Source: an uncultured cyanobacterium (GTDB taxonomy: Bacteria > Cyanobacteriota > Cyanobacteriia > PCC-6307 > Cyanobiaceae). Taken from it: DNA of 64,000 nt. Made by a program: the position numbers and the translations under genes. The stretch is taken from contig CAIJRN010000026.1 in assembly GCA_903823115.1 (NCBI GenBank), forward strand, positions 59,921 to 123,920. Reading direction: 5' to 3'. This document shows positions 31,961 to 41,444 of the stretch, in pieces (within the stretch, counting starts at the first letter, position 1; each line of letters begins with the position of its first letter). The notes beneath the pieces were generated by a model, which was given only the letters and a program-made list of their open reading frames with translations, ran no database searches and was not told where the DNA came from.

Positions 31961-34302
31961 ACGAGGCCGAAACCCGCGCCGAGTTGATCGATCCGCTGCT
32001 GCTGGCGGCCGGTTGGGGTGTGGTCGAGGGCAGCCGCATCCGCCGCGAGTTTTCGATCACCCCGGGCCGGATCGAGGGCGGCGGCCGCCGCGGCAAGCCG
32101 CTCACGGCCGACTACGTGCTCACCTACCGCAACACCCAGCTGGCGGTGGTGGAGGCCAAGCCCGACACGGCGCCACTCACGGAAGGTGTGGCCCAGGCGA
32201 AGGACTACGCCGCCAAGCTCCAACTTCGCTTCACCTATGCCAGCAACGGTCTCGGTGTCTACGCCATCGACATGGTCAGCGGCGAAGAAGGGCCGGTGGC
32301 CGCCTTCCCGTCGCCCGCTGAACTCTGGGCCCGCAGCTTCGCCGAGGACAACGCCTGGCGCGATCGTTTTGCCGCTATTCCCTATCCCGACAAGGGCGGC
32401 AGCTGGCAGATCCGCTTCTATCAGGACCTCGCCGTGACCCGTGTGCTGGAGGCCATCGGCACCGGCCGCCATCGCATCCTGCTCACCCTGGCCACCGGCA
32501 CCGGCAAAACCTCGATCGCCTTTCAGATCATCTGGAAGCTGTTCCAGGCCCGCTGGAATCTCTCCGGCCAGCCCACGCGGCGGCCCCGCATTCTGTTTCT
32601 GGCCGATCGCAACAACCTCGCCGATCAGGCCTTCAACGACTTCAGCGGTTTCGCCGCCTTTGAAGACAACGCCCTGGCCCGCCTCGAACCCGATGCCCTG
32701 CGCAAAAAAGGCCGGGTGCCCACCAACGCCAGTGTGTTCCTCACCATCTTTCAGACCTTCATGAGCGGACCGCCGGTGGACGGCAAGCCCTCGCCCTGGT
32801 TCGGCCAATACCCAGCCGATTTCTTTGATTTCATCGTCGTGGATGAATGTCATCGCGGCGGTGCCAATAACGAATCCACCTGGCGCGGCATCCTCGAGTA
32901 CTTCACCCCGGCTGTGCAGCTCGGCCTCACCGCCACGCCACGCCGCAACGACAACATCGACACCTACGCCTACTTCGGTGAGCCGGTGTTCACCTATTCG
33001 CTCAAAGAGGGCATCAATGATGGCTTCCTGACGCCGTTTCGCGTCAAGCAGATCACCACCACCCTCGACGACTACGTGTACACCCCCGACGACACGGTGG
33101 TGGAAGGCGAGGTGCAGGAGGGCCGCCGCTACAGCGAAGCCGAGTTCAACCGCATCATCGAGATCGAGCGGCGCGAACGCCAGCGGGTGGAGATCCTGCT
33201 CAGCCAGATTGATCCGCGCCATAAAACCCTGGTGTTCTGCGCCACCCAGGAGCACGCCCTGGCGATCCGCGATCTGATCAACCAGCTCAAGAACAACAAC
33301 GATCCCAACTACTGCCACCGGGTGACAGCGGACGACGGCGAACTGGGCAACAGCTGGCTGCGGGCCTTTCAGGACAACGAGAAGACGATCCCCACGATCC
33401 TCACCACCTCGCAGAAACTCTCCACTGGCGTCGATGCCCGCAACGTGCGCAACATCGTGCTGCTGCGGCCGGTGAATTCGATGATCGAGTTCAAGCAGAT
33501 CATCGGCCGTGGCACCCGCCTCTACGACGGCAAGGACTACTTCACCATCTATGACTTTGTACAGGCGCACCACCACTTCAGTGATCCCGAGTGGGATGGT
33601 GAGCCGCTCGAACCGGAAGGGCCCGAGCAGCGCATCCCCAGGCCCCGGCTGGAAGGCGACGAGCGCGACGAACCAGGCGCCAGCACCGACGACATCGCTG
33701 AAACCCACCGCCGCACCAGGCTGCGGATCAAGCTCGGTGACGGCAAGGAGCGCTCGATCCAGCACATGCTGGTGACGAGCTTCTGGCATCCGGATGGCAC
33801 GCCGATGAGTTCCCAGCAATTCATCGAACTGCTCTATGGCCAGCTGCCGGAATTCGTCAAGGATGAAGCCGAGCTGCGGACCCTCTGGAGTGCACCCGAT
33901 ACCCGCACCAGGCTGCTGCAGGGCCTGGCCGAAAAAGGTTTCGGAGCCGATCAGCTGGCCGAGATGCAATCCATCATCGATGCTGAAAACAGCGATCTCT
34001 TCGATGTGCTGGCCCATGTGGCCTATGCGCTGCCCCCCATCCCCCGCCAGGAGCGAGCCGAGCATGCCCGCCTGTATATCCACTCCAGATTCACCAGCAA
34101 GCAGCAGCTCTTTCTGGATTTTGTGCTGCAGCACTACGTGACCACAGGCGTGCAGGAGCTGGCCCAGGACAAACTCACGCCGTTGCTGCGGCTCCGCTAT
34201 CAGAACTCGATTGCTGATGCCGTGGCCGATCTGGGCAAACCGGAGCAGATCGGCCAGCTCTTTGCAGGCTTTCAGAGGTACCTGTATGAGGCTTCTTTCT
34301 GA
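31957..34302 (+). CDS. hsdR: type I restriction enzyme endonuclease/translocase subunit
   Basis: The 781-residue motor and nuclease subunit, EcoEI-like. The N-terminal nuclease region has TYRNTQLAVVEAKPD (PD-ExK type). The helicase core has LATGTGKTSIAF (about residues 178-189), VVDECHRGG (about 293) and LTATPRRND (about 324). Motif VI is QIIGRGTRLYDGKDYF. The C-terminal part matches the EcoEI R_C domain. Its start overlaps the HEPN stop. It is separated from hsdS by six complete genes and one hsdS remnant, an unusual distance for a type I system. Confidence 0.95.
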   Translation: MNEAETRAELIDPLLLAAGWGVVEGSRIRREFSITPGRIEGGGRRGKPLTADYVLTYRNTQLAVVEAKPDTAPLTEGVAQAKDYAAKLQLRFTYASNGLGVYAIDMVSGEEGPVAAFPSPAELWARSFAEDNAWRDRFAAIPYPDKGGSWQIRFYQDLAVTRVLEAIGTGRHRILLTLATGTGKTSIAFQIIWKLFQARWNLSGQPTRRPRILFLADRNNLADQAFNDFSGFAAFEDNALARLEPDALRKKGRVPTNASVFLTIFQTFMSGPPVDGKPSPWFGQYPADFFDFIVVDECHRGGANNESTWRGILEYFTPAVQLGLTATPRRNDNIDTYAYFGEPVFTYSLKEGINDGFLTPFRVKQITTTLDDYVYTPDDTVVEGEVQEGRRYSEAEFNRIIEIERRERQRVEILLSQIDPRHKTLVFCATQEHALAIRDLINQLKNNNDPNYCHRVTADDGELGNSWLRAFQDNEKTIPTILTTSQKLSTGVDARNVRNIVLLRPVNSMIEFKQIIGRGTRLYDGKDYFTIYDFVQAHHHFSDPEWDGEPLEPEGPEQRIPRPRLEGDERDEPGASTDDIAETHRRTRLRIKLGDGKERSIQHMLVTSFWHPDGTPMSSQQFIELLYGQLPEFVKDEAELRTLWSAPDTRTRLLQGLAEKGFGADQLAEMQSIIDAENSDLFDVLAHVAYALPPIPRQERAEHARLYIHSRFTSKQQLFLDFVLQHYVTTGVQELAQDKLTPLLRLRYQNSIADAVADLGKPEQIGQLFAGFQRYLYEASF

Positions 34303-34363
34303 TTGCCGCTTGCTTCACGCCGGCCTGTCAGCGCGAGCCGATGATCGTGCCTGACCAACCGAT

Positions 34364-35050
34364 TCAGCCCTCTCCCGGTGCCGGCATCACCCCCTGCTGC
34401 TCCAGGTAGCTGATCACCTGGGCCACGGATTCATCGAGGCTCTGGCTGCCGGTGTCGACCCGCAGCTCGGGGGCTTCCGGTTCCTCGTAGGGGCTGGAGA
34501 TGCCGGTGAAGTCCTTGATCGTGCCGGCGCGGGCCTTGGCGTAGAGCCCCTTGGTGTCGCGCCCTTCGCACACCTCCAGATCAGCGGCGCAGTGGATCTC
34601 GATGAAGTCGCCCGCTTCCACCAGCGCCCGGGCGCGGCGGCGGTCGGCCCGGAACGGCGAGACGAAGGCGGTGAGCACCACCACGCCGGCATCGAGGAAC
34701 AGCTTGGCCACCTCGCCGATGCGGCGGATGTTCTCCTCCCGGTCGGCATCGGAGAAGCCCAGGTCGGCGCAGAGGCCGTGGCGCACGTTGTCGCCATCGA
34801 GCACGTAACAGGCCAGCCCTTGCTCGAACAGGGCCGAGTTGACGGCGTTGGCGAGGGTGCTCTTGCCGGCGCCGCTCAGCCCGGTGAACCAGAGGATGGT
34901 GCTGCGATGGCCGCGTTGGTGCGCCCTGGAGGCGCGGGTCACGGTGGAGTGGTGCCAGACGATGTTCGTGGCCTTCCCGGCCGGGCTGTTGGCGGCTTCG
35001 CTGGCTGGGCTGTTGGCGGCTTCGCCGGTGGAGGCCTGGGGACTGGTCAT
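34364..35050 (-). CDS. cysC: adenylylsulfate kinase
   Basis: APS kinase, making PAPS from APS in sulfate assimilation. It has ATNIVWHHSTVTRASR, the P-loop FTGLSGAGKST (about residues 55-65 from ATG 35050), DGDNVRHGLCADLGFSDADR, VSPFRADRRRAR and KDFTGISSPYEEPEAPEL, all canonical. The N-terminus is extended by a duplicated AANSPA peptide encoded by a 24-bp tandem repeat near 34981-35029. ATG 35062 is an alternative start. It converges with hsdR across 61 bp and marks the return to core genes. Confidence 0.93.
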   Translation of the reverse strand: MTSPQASTGEAANSPASEAANSPAGKATNIVWHHSTVTRASRAHQRGHRSTILWFTGLSGAGKSTLANAVNSALFEQGLACYVLDGDNVRHGLCADLGFSDADREENIRRIGEVAKLFLDAGVVVLTAFVSPFRADRRRARALVEAGDFIEIHCAADLEVCEGRDTKGLYAKARAGTIKDFTGISSPYEEPEAPELRVDTGSQSLDESVAQVISYLEQQGVMPAPGEG

Positions 35051-35130
35051 CGGCGGCCACATGGGCAGGTGTCTTGCCGGCCATTGTCCCTGCCGGAGGG
35101 AGCTGGGTGCTCAGTGGCGCCAGCTGGCGC

Positions 35131-35457
35131 TCACCCCCCCGCCTGCTTCGGCCGGAACCCCTCCTTCTCCAGGGCAGCCAGGGCGATGGCCACCTGATCC
35201 CCCTGCAGTTCGATCACGCCGTCCTTGAGGGTGCCGCCGGTGCCTGCCGTGGCCTTGAGGGCTTTGAGCAGGGCCTTGGCCTCGGCCTCGGCGATCTCGA
35301 GGCCGGTGATGGCGGTCACCAACTTGCCGCCCTTGCCGGACTTGCTGCGCTGCACCCGCACCCGCTGCTGGGCCCTGGCGATGTCGGCCTGCACCGGGGT
35401 GCCGCGCTGCAGGCTCTCGGCCCGGCTGAATTCCTGCCAGCCGCCCTTGTTGGCCAT
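35131..35457 (-). CDS. SUI1/YciH-family translation initiation factor
   Basis: A 108-residue protein starting MANKGGWQEFSRAESLQRG. The SUI1 fold is recognised by VRVQRSKSGKGGKLVTAITGLE and the C-terminal LKALKATAGTGGTLKDGVIELQG, equivalent to eIF1 and bacterial YciH. In bacteria it is thought to affect start-site fidelity. It sits 80 bp upstream of cysC on the same strand. Confidence 0.9.
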   Translation of the reverse strand: MANKGGWQEFSRAESLQRGTPVQADIARAQQRVRVQRSKSGKGGKLVTAITGLEIAEAEAKALLKALKATAGTGGTLKDGVIELQGDQVAIALAALEKEGFRPKQAGG

Positions 35458-35550
35458 GGCGTTTCTCCTCCCCTGCTGCAAATGGCTCGCCCGGCCATCT
35501 TGGGCGGCGATCGCAACGGCGGTAGTTTGTCCGGGCCCATCGTGGCGCCC

Positions 35551-37356
35551 ATGGCCAACGCGGCAGGGAGGATCCAGTCTCAGCGGCGCTGCAGCCTTCG
35601 CCGGACGGTCTCGCCCAGTCGCGCTGCTCTGGTGGTGTTGCTGGCCGGGGTGGTCGGCCCCTTGCGGCCACTCCAGGCCGGGGAGCTGAGCGCGGCAATG
35701 GCGCCCCCGGCGAAGCTGGCCCCGGCCAACCTGGCCCCGGCCAACCCGGCTCCGGTCAGGTTGGCCCAGGCCCTGGCCGTCCCGACAGCCCTGGCAGGGC
35801 CAGTGGACGGCACCGGCCCCGATGGCGATCTGCGCCCCGGGGACTGGGCCTATCAGGCCCTGAGCCAGCTGGGGGTTCGCTACAGCTGCCTGGCGGCGGA
35901 CAGCCGGGTCGTGCTGGATGGGGCAACGGCCCTGAATCGCTATGAGGCGGCGGCCTTGCTCCAGGCCTGTCTGGCCAACATCGGCGAACGCACGGATGAG
36001 ATCCGCCGCCTGGAGCTGGAATTGCAGCGCGAACTGGCCGTCCTGAAGGGGCGCAGCGATTCCCTTGAAGCCCGTCTGGGTGAGCTGCAGGCGACGCAGT
36101 TCTCCACCAACACCATCCTGCGGGCAGACACGCGCTGGTGGCTGGGGGCGGTGCAATACGGCGGCAATCAGGTTGATCGCGCCAGCCGCACCTACGACGG
36201 CCGCCTGCTGCGCGAAGCGCTGGTCCTGGTCTATGACGTGCGCTTCAACGTCGACACCAGCTTCGACGGCCAGGACCTGCTGCGCATCCGGCTGCGCAGT
36301 GGCAACGGCGGCTACAGCGATTTCCGCAGCAGCACCGCCCCCTCGCTGCGGGTGAGTGGCGTCTCGCCCAGCAGCTGCACCCCAGGCCGGCTCTGCCGCA
36401 ATGACCTGGTCCTTCTCGACAAGCTCTATTACCAGCGACCGATCGGCGATCACCTGCACGTCACCGCCGGCAGCCGGGTGACCCAGAAGGACATGCTGGG
36501 CATCTGGCCTTCGGTCTACGGCGACAACGAGGTGCTGCTGAGCACGTTCGACAAAGGGGGGGCACCCGGCGCCTACAGCGATGTCAAGGGCTCCGGGGTG
36601 GGGCTCTACTGGAACCAGCGTGCCCGGGCCGCGACCGGTCCGGGGCTGGTGCTGAGCGGTGTCTATTCGGCTGCTGAGGGCAAGAACGGCAACCCCGCCG
36701 AGGGCGGACTGTTCACGGCGGCATCCAGGGGGGCGGCCACGGCCCAGCTGGGCTATCTGGGCACGGGCTGGGGAATGGCCGCCGTCTACACCTTCAACCA
36801 GGCCGGTGCCTACGACCGCGCCGCCATCACGCCCCTGGTGGCCCAGACCTGGCCGAAGTCGCAGTCCGGTTTGGGGGGGCATGTCGACTCCTACGGTCTC
36901 TCCGCCTTCTGGCAGCCCCAGCGCAGCGGCTGGATTCCCGCCATCAATCTCGGCTGGGGCCTCAGCCACAACGTCTACGACCACGACGGTGCCTACGCCG
37001 CCAGCAGCCTGCTCTCGGCCACCAGCCAGTCCTGGATGCTGGGTTTCAACTGGTCCGATGCCTTTGATTCCGGCAGCGAACTCGGCATGGCGATCGGTTC
37101 GCCCCAGTTCATGACCCGCTACACCAATCCCACTGGCCAGCAGGGAGCCGATGACCAGGCGCTGATGATGGAGATCTGGTATCGCTATCAGGCCACGGAC
37201 TGGCTCTCGATCACCCCGGGTCTGTTCTGGTTGCCCCGCCCGCGCGGCCAGCTCAGCGCCAGCGGCAGCACCTGGGACAGCACACCCCTGCCCAGCGGCC
37301 ACGGCTCCAGCTTCCGTGCCCTTGGGGCGCTGCTCAAGTTGCGCTTCCGTTTCTGA
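35551..37356 (+). CDS. SLH-domain outer-membrane porin (Som/OprB type)
   Basis: A 601-residue porin from ATG 35551, with a basic start and hydrophobic signal segment (VVLLAGVVGPLRPLQAG). A short LAPAN repeat follows. The SLH domain at about residues 95-145 (GDWAYQALSQLGVRY, TALNRYEAAALL) anchors the protein to peptidoglycan. A coiled coil comes next (RRLELELQRELAVLKGRSD, about 152-180), then a long beta-barrel region ending in phenylalanine (LKLRFRF). This order is the cyanobacterial Som or iron-uptake-porin layout. An upstream ATG at 35482 is possible but would give no better signal peptide. Confidence 0.9.
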   Translation: MANAAGRIQSQRRCSLRRTVSPSRAALVVLLAGVVGPLRPLQAGELSAAMAPPAKLAPANLAPANPAPVRLAQALAVPTALAGPVDGTGPDGDLRPGDWAYQALSQLGVRYSCLAADSRVVLDGATALNRYEAAALLQACLANIGERTDEIRRLELELQRELAVLKGRSDSLEARLGELQATQFSTNTILRADTRWWLGAVQYGGNQVDRASRTYDGRLLREALVLVYDVRFNVDTSFDGQDLLRIRLRSGNGGYSDFRSSTAPSLRVSGVSPSSCTPGRLCRNDLVLLDKLYYQRPIGDHLHVTAGSRVTQKDMLGIWPSVYGDNEVLLSTFDKGGAPGAYSDVKGSGVGLYWNQRARAATGPGLVLSGVYSAAEGKNGNPAEGGLFTAASRGAATAQLGYLGTGWGMAAVYTFNQAGAYDRAAITPLVAQTWPKSQSGLGGHVDSYGLSAFWQPQRSGWIPAINLGWGLSHNVYDHDGAYAASSLLSATSQSWMLGFNWSDAFDSGSELGMAIGSPQFMTRYTNPTGQQGADDQALMMEIWYRYQATDWLSITPGLFWLPRPRGQLSASGSTWDSTPLPSGHGSSFRALGALLKLRFRF

Positions 37357-37367
37357 TCGCTGCTCCC

Positions 37368-37985
37368 ATGCCTCCCGCCTTGCGTCTGCACGCCGCTGCC
37401 GGCCCCGATCCCACCAGAAGCTGGCTGGGGCTCGCTGTCCTGGTCGGCTTGCTGCCCCTGCTGCCCTGGGCCATCCCGGCGAGCCTGGCGCAGGCCCAGC
37501 TGTCCGGCCCTGTCACGGCCGGCCGACGGGAGCGGCTCTGGGGGGATGGGCGCAGCTTCCAGAGTCTGGACTTTGTCCAGACGTATGCGATCCGTCTCAA
37601 GCGCTCCAAGTACAACCTGCTGATCGCTCCCGAAGACCATCCGACCCCGCTCACCTCCCTCAGCCTGCGCTTTCCGGACACCTTTGACGGCAGCTTGAGC
37701 TGGCAGAGCCTGCGCCTCTGCCGCATGCAGACGCCACCGGCGGTGCAGCGCAGCCGCTGCCAGCGGCGCTTGCCGGCCCGCTTCGAGCGGCTCAGCGCCG
37801 CGGAGGTGCGGATCACACCCGAGACTCCCCTGGCTGGGGATGGGATCGATGGCCTTTCGCTGGTGCTGTTCAATCCCAGCGACCCCGGTCGCTATCCCCT
37901 GCGCCTGTACGGCACCACAGCGGAGTCGCCCGAGCCCAGCTACCTGGGCACCTGGCTGATTCCGATCGTTGCTGACGTGGACTGA
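37368..37985 (+). CDS. DUF2808 exported protein
   Basis: A 205-residue protein with a signal peptide (WLGLAVLVGLLPLLPWAIP, cut near LAQAQ). The mature part has YLGTWLI at the end, SKYNLLIAPEDHPTPLTSL and NPSDPGRYPLRLYG, which match DUF2808, a cyanobacterial family of periplasmic proteins with no known role. It follows the porin by 11 bp on the same strand, so both are probably co-transcribed and the product may act at the envelope. Confidence 0.8.
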   Translation: MPPALRLHAAAGPDPTRSWLGLAVLVGLLPLLPWAIPASLAQAQLSGPVTAGRRERLWGDGRSFQSLDFVQTYAIRLKRSKYNLLIAPEDHPTPLTSLSLRFPDTFDGSLSWQSLRLCRMQTPPAVQRSRCQRRLPARFERLSAAEVRITPETPLAGDGIDGLSLVLFNPSDPGRYPLRLYGTTAESPEPSYLGTWLIPIVADVD

Positions 37986-38009
37986 AGCTCCACGAGCTGA
38001 ACGCAGCGC

Positions 38010-39290
38010 TCAGCCAATCCACAGTCCGTTGGCGAAGCGCAGCGCATAGAGCAGCAGCAGCAGGCTGCCGAAGCCGAGCAGAAAGCGCCGCCAGCGGGGA
38101 TGGGCGTCGAACCAGGCGCCGTACAGCATCAGCAGCGGCGCTGTGGCGAAGATGTGGCGCTCGAGGCTGATCGTGTTCTGCTTGAGCAGATAGAGCAGCA
38201 GGCTGGCGGCGCCGAACACCCAGAGCTCCAGCGGCAGGCGCCGGTAGCCCCAGATGGCCAGCAGCACGGCCCCCAGCACCACCAGCAGGTTCAGACCGGG
38301 CATGCCGGCCAGCAGCCAGTAGGCGAGGAGCACCACCAGCGAGAGCGCGAAGCTGGTCCCTGGTCGCCGTTGGCGCAGCCTGAAGGCCCCAAGCCCCAGC
38401 AGCAGGGTGGCCGTGATCAGGATGGGGTGGCTGCGATCGACCAGGGCTCCGGCCTTGGTGTTGGCCAGGCCGAGGAACACCTGGGACAGCAATTTGCGCC
38501 AGGAGGGCAGCCCGGAGAGATTGAGGCCCGGCTGCACATGCCAGGCCTGCTGGGCATGGACAAAGGCGAGGGGATCACCGCTGCGCTGCAGGTCGATCAG
38601 GGCGACGATGCCCACTCCACCCAGGGCCAGCAGGGCCACCACCAGGCCGGCGGCGAGGCGGTGGCGGCGGCCGTAGGCCACCAGGATGGCTGGGGCGATC
38701 ACCAGGCCGGTGGGGCGGGTCGCGGCGCTGAGGGCGCCGAAGATGGCGATCCGCTGAGCATTCAGTTGTGGCCGCAGCAAGGCCAGCAACGCCTGGCAGG
38801 TGAACAGCAGGTAGAACGATTCCGTATAGGGAATTGCGCAGAAGATGCTCATCGGGTTGAAGCAGCTCAGCAGCACCACAGTTCTGGCGATGGCGCTGCC
38901 CTGGCATTGGCGACTGAGCCGATGCAGCAGCACCAGGGCGAGCAGAAAGGCGCCGTTGCTGAACACGAGCGCCACGGCCAGGGGCGGCAGGTGCAGCAGG
39001 CTGGACGTCAGCCGGATCAGATAGGGGAAGACGGGGAAGAAGGCGAAGTTGTCACCGGCGTAGCCCTGCTGCACGATCTGCAGGTAATGGGCGGCATCCC
39101 ATTGGCCCAGCCGGGACACCAGGGCGCCGGGCTGCTGCCGCTGCACGGCGAGGAGCAGCGGCCCGAAGAACAGCAGGCGGCTGAGCAGCCAGCTCCAGAA
39201 CACCAGGGCTGGCAGCCTGGCGTCTTCGGGCTGAATCGTGGCGCTGGCCCCGGCATGGGCAGGGTGGCTGGCGGGCTCGGTGGATGACAT
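38010..39290 (-). CDS. PIG-V-like mannosyltransferase, multi-pass membrane protein
   Basis: A 426-residue protein with about ten hydrophobic segments. Between the first two, LGQWDAAHYLQIVQQGYAGD and FAFFPVFPYLIRL form the luminal acidic loop of GT-C glycosyltransferases of the PIG-V (GPI mannosyltransferase II) type, with the WD-H pattern. In bacteria these enzymes use a lipid-linked sugar on a periplasmic acceptor. The acceptor is unknown here. It is divergent from trpB. Confidence 0.8.
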   Translation of the reverse strand: MSSTEPASHPAHAGASATIQPEDARLPALVFWSWLLSRLLFFGPLLLAVQRQQPGALVSRLGQWDAAHYLQIVQQGYAGDNFAFFPVFPYLIRLTSSLLHLPPLAVALVFSNGAFLLALVLLHRLSRQCQGSAIARTVVLLSCFNPMSIFCAIPYTESFYLLFTCQALLALLRPQLNAQRIAIFGALSAATRPTGLVIAPAILVAYGRRHRLAAGLVVALLALGGVGIVALIDLQRSGDPLAFVHAQQAWHVQPGLNLSGLPSWRKLLSQVFLGLANTKAGALVDRSHPILITATLLLGLGAFRLRQRRPGTSFALSLVVLLAYWLLAGMPGLNLLVVLGAVLLAIWGYRRLPLELWVFGAASLLLYLLKQNTISLERHIFATAPLLMLYGAWFDAHPRWRRFLLGFGSLLLLLYALRFANGLWIG

Positions 39291-39375
39291 GGGCGGCCGG
39301 CTGGGCGTTGAAGGTGTGGCTCATGGCCAGCCGACGCAGTCTCTACGCTGACAATCCGTCTTTCGAGCGCTGCCG

Positions 39376-40662
39376 GTGACCAGCACCATCCCGCCGATAC
39401 CCGCCGCCCGCCCCGAGCCCACGCTCCAGCCTGAGCCCGCAGCGCTGCAGCCGTCCGTCCGGCCCAATGCCCTCGGTCGCTTCGGGCCCTACGGCGGCCA
39501 GTACGTGCCGGAAACGCTGATGCCGGCCCTGGCGGAACTGGAGACGGCGGCGGCCCAGGCCTGGCGTGATCCGGCCTTCACCGAACGGCTGAACCATCTG
39601 CTGCGCGACTACGTCGGCCGGCCCAGTCCCCTGTACGAGGCGGAGCGGCTCAGCGAGCACTACCGCCGCCCGGAAGGCGGTCCGCGCATCTGGCTGAAGC
39701 GCGAGGACCTCAACCACACCGGCGCCCACAAGATCAACAACGCCCTCGGCCAGGCCCTGCTGGCCCTGCGCATGGGCAAGAAACGGATCATCGCCGAAAC
39801 CGGCGCCGGCCAGCACGGTGTCGCCACGGCCACGGTCTGCGCCCGCTTCGGCCTGGAGTGCGTCATCTACATGGGCGCCGAGGACATGCGCCGTCAGGCC
39901 CTGAATGTGTTCCGCATGCGCCTGCTCGGCGCCACGGTGCAGCCCGTCACCGCCGGCAGCGCCACCCTCAAGGACGCCACCAGTGAGGCGATCCGTGACT
40001 GGGTCACCAACGTCGAGAGCACCCACTACATCCTCGGTTCGGTCGCCGGTCCCCACCCCTACCCGATGCTGGTGCGCGATTTTCACGCCGTGATCGGAGT
40101 GGAGGCGAAACAGCAGTGCCAGCAGGCCTTCGGCCGCTTGCCTGATGTGCTGGTGGCCTGCGTCGGTGGCGGCTCCAATGCCATGGGCCTGTTCCATCCG
40201 TTTGTCGAGGATGTGTCGGTGCGGTTGATCGGGGTGGAGGCCGCCGGAGAGGGTGTGGCCACCGGCCGCCATGCGGCCACGATCACCGAAGGGCGGGTGG
40301 GGGTGCTGCACGGCGCCATGAGCCTGCTGCTGCAGGACAGCGAGGGTCAGGTGCAGGAGGCCCATTCGATCAGCGCCGGCCTCGACTACCCCGGCGTCGG
40401 CCCGGAGCACAGCTATCTCAAGGGCATCGGCCGGGCTGAATACGCCGCCGTCACCGATGACGAGGCGCTCGAGGCCCTGCAGCTTCTGTGTCAGCTCGAG
40501 GGCATCATCCCGGCCCTGGAGACGGCCCACGCCTTCGCCTGGCTGGAGCAGCTCTGCCCCACCCTGGCCCCCGGCACCGAGGTGGTGCTCAATCTCTCCG
40601 GCCGCGGCGACAAGGATGTCAACACCATGGTCGAGCGGCTGGGGGATCGGCTGGGGGGGTGA
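39376..40662 (+). CDS. trpB: tryptophan synthase beta subunit
   Basis: A 428-residue PLP enzyme that joins indole and serine. It starts at GTG 39376 and has about 25 extra Pro-rich residues before the conserved [19 protein letters not shown]. Further hallmarks are [20 protein letters not shown] (PLP Lys near residue 118), [24 protein letters not shown], and [12 protein letters not shown]. It is single and not next to trpA. Confidence 0.98.
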   Translation: MTSTIPPIPAARPEPTLQPEPAALQPSVRPNALGRFGPYGGQYVPETLMPALAELETAAAQAWRDPAFTERLNHLLRDYVGRPSPLYEAERLSEHYRRPEGGPRIWLKREDLNHTGAHKINNALGQALLALRMGKKRIIAETGAGQHGVATATVCARFGLECVIYMGAEDMRRQALNVFRMRLLGATVQPVTAGSATLKDATSEAIRDWVTNVESTHYILGSVAGPHPYPMLVRDFHAVIGVEAKQQCQQAFGRLPDVLVACVGGGSNAMGLFHPFVEDVSVRLIGVEAAGEGVATGRHAATITEGRVGVLHGAMSLLLQDSEGQVQEAHSISAGLDYPGVGPEHSYLKGIGRAEYAAVTDDEALEALQLLCQLEGIIPALETAHAFAWLEQLCPTLAPGTEVVLNLSGRGDKDVNTMVERLGDRLGG

Positions 40663-40680
40663 GGAAGGCGCTGGGCATGT

Positions 40681-41037
40681 TCAGGGGCGATCCGAGGCCC
40701 GCTCCTCAGCCAGGCTGAGGCAGAGGTCGCGAAGTGGTTTCAGGTAAGTCTCGATGAAGCCCCAGATAAGGTCGTCGTTCACCTTGGTGTATTCGTGGCT
40801 GAGCTTGTTGCGGAAGCTGATGATCCTGGGCGCATCTGGGATGCGTTCGAAGATGCTCTTATCCAGCCTGGAGAGATAGGTGAGTGCCTCGCCGATAATG
40901 GTGAATTCGCGTTCAACAGAGGAGCGGATCATTCGATTCTCGCGGTAGTCGTCGAGCTCGATGTTTCCTGTGGCTTTGGAGATGGCATCCGCCGCGTCCA
41001 CAATATCCATCAGAAAGGCTTCATGGTCGCGTTCCAT
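40681..41037 (-). CDS. HepT-like HEPN ribonuclease toxin
   Basis: A 118-residue DUF86 protein. FRNKLSHEYTKVNDDLIW contains R-x4-H-x-Y, the HepT RNase motif and AMPylation target. EREFTIIGEALTYLSR and PDAPRIISFRN are also typical. It is the second gene of a pair whose first, the mntA-like gene, overlaps it by 17 bases. In characterised pairs MntA inactivates HepT by adding AMP to the Tyr. It converges with trpB, 18 bp from its stop. Confidence 0.9.
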   Translation of the reverse strand: MERDHEAFLMDIVDAADAISKATGNIELDDYRENRMIRSSVEREFTIIGEALTYLSRLDKSIFERIPDAPRIISFRNKLSHEYTKVNDDLIWGFIETYLKPLRDLCLSLAEERASDRP

Positions 41038-41338
41038 AGATCAGTTGCTTGGAGGCATTGATGGCGGCCTGGACGATGCGATTGCGAACGGCTGTGGCCA
41101 TGACCAGGTCAAGGCGAGGGCCGATGATCTGCATCAGTTGATGTTCAAGTCCGAAATAGGCATCCACCAGTTCGGTCGGCTTGATGGCCTCAAACTCCAC
41201 CAGCAGATCAATGTCGCTCTCGCCGGGGCGGTAGTCGGGCCGCAGCACCGACCCGAACGCATGCAGACGAGTCACATGATGACGGCGGCAGGCGGCATGG
41301 ATGGCCTCCAGCTGGGTCTGGCTCAGGGCGAGGGGCAT
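41021..41338 (-). CDS. MntA-like nucleotidyltransferase antitoxin
   Basis: A 105-residue protein. RLHAFGSVLRPDYRPGESDIDLLVEF carries the GS-x(n)-DxD motif, and LDLVMATAVRN gives the third acidic site. It overlaps hepT by 17 bases. This pair is a third nucleotidyltransferase-HEPN module in the window and is not inside the restriction island. Confidence 0.9.
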   Translation of the reverse strand: MPLALSQTQLEAIHAACRRHHVTRLHAFGSVLRPDYRPGESDIDLLVEFEAIKPTELVDAYFGLEHQLMQIIGPRLDLVMATAVRNRIVQAAINASKQLIYGTRP

Positions 41339-41444
41339 GGGCCCGGACGGATCGGATCAGGATCGTTCACTCCAGTATCGGCGACCCCGGATGATCGGGC
41401 GACCCACCGCGAGTGGCTGACCTGGCGTGCTGGGCCTGCTCCCC

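Noticed and set aside
21892..34302. Integration at a tRNA gene as origin of the restriction island
   Set aside because: No tRNA, integrase or terminal direct repeats were found at either border; only the internal hsdS-tail repeat is present.
34981..35029. 24-bp tandem repeat at the cysC N-terminus as a regulatory element
   Set aside because: It keeps frame and only lengthens a disordered leader (AANSPA twice); no sign of a binding site.
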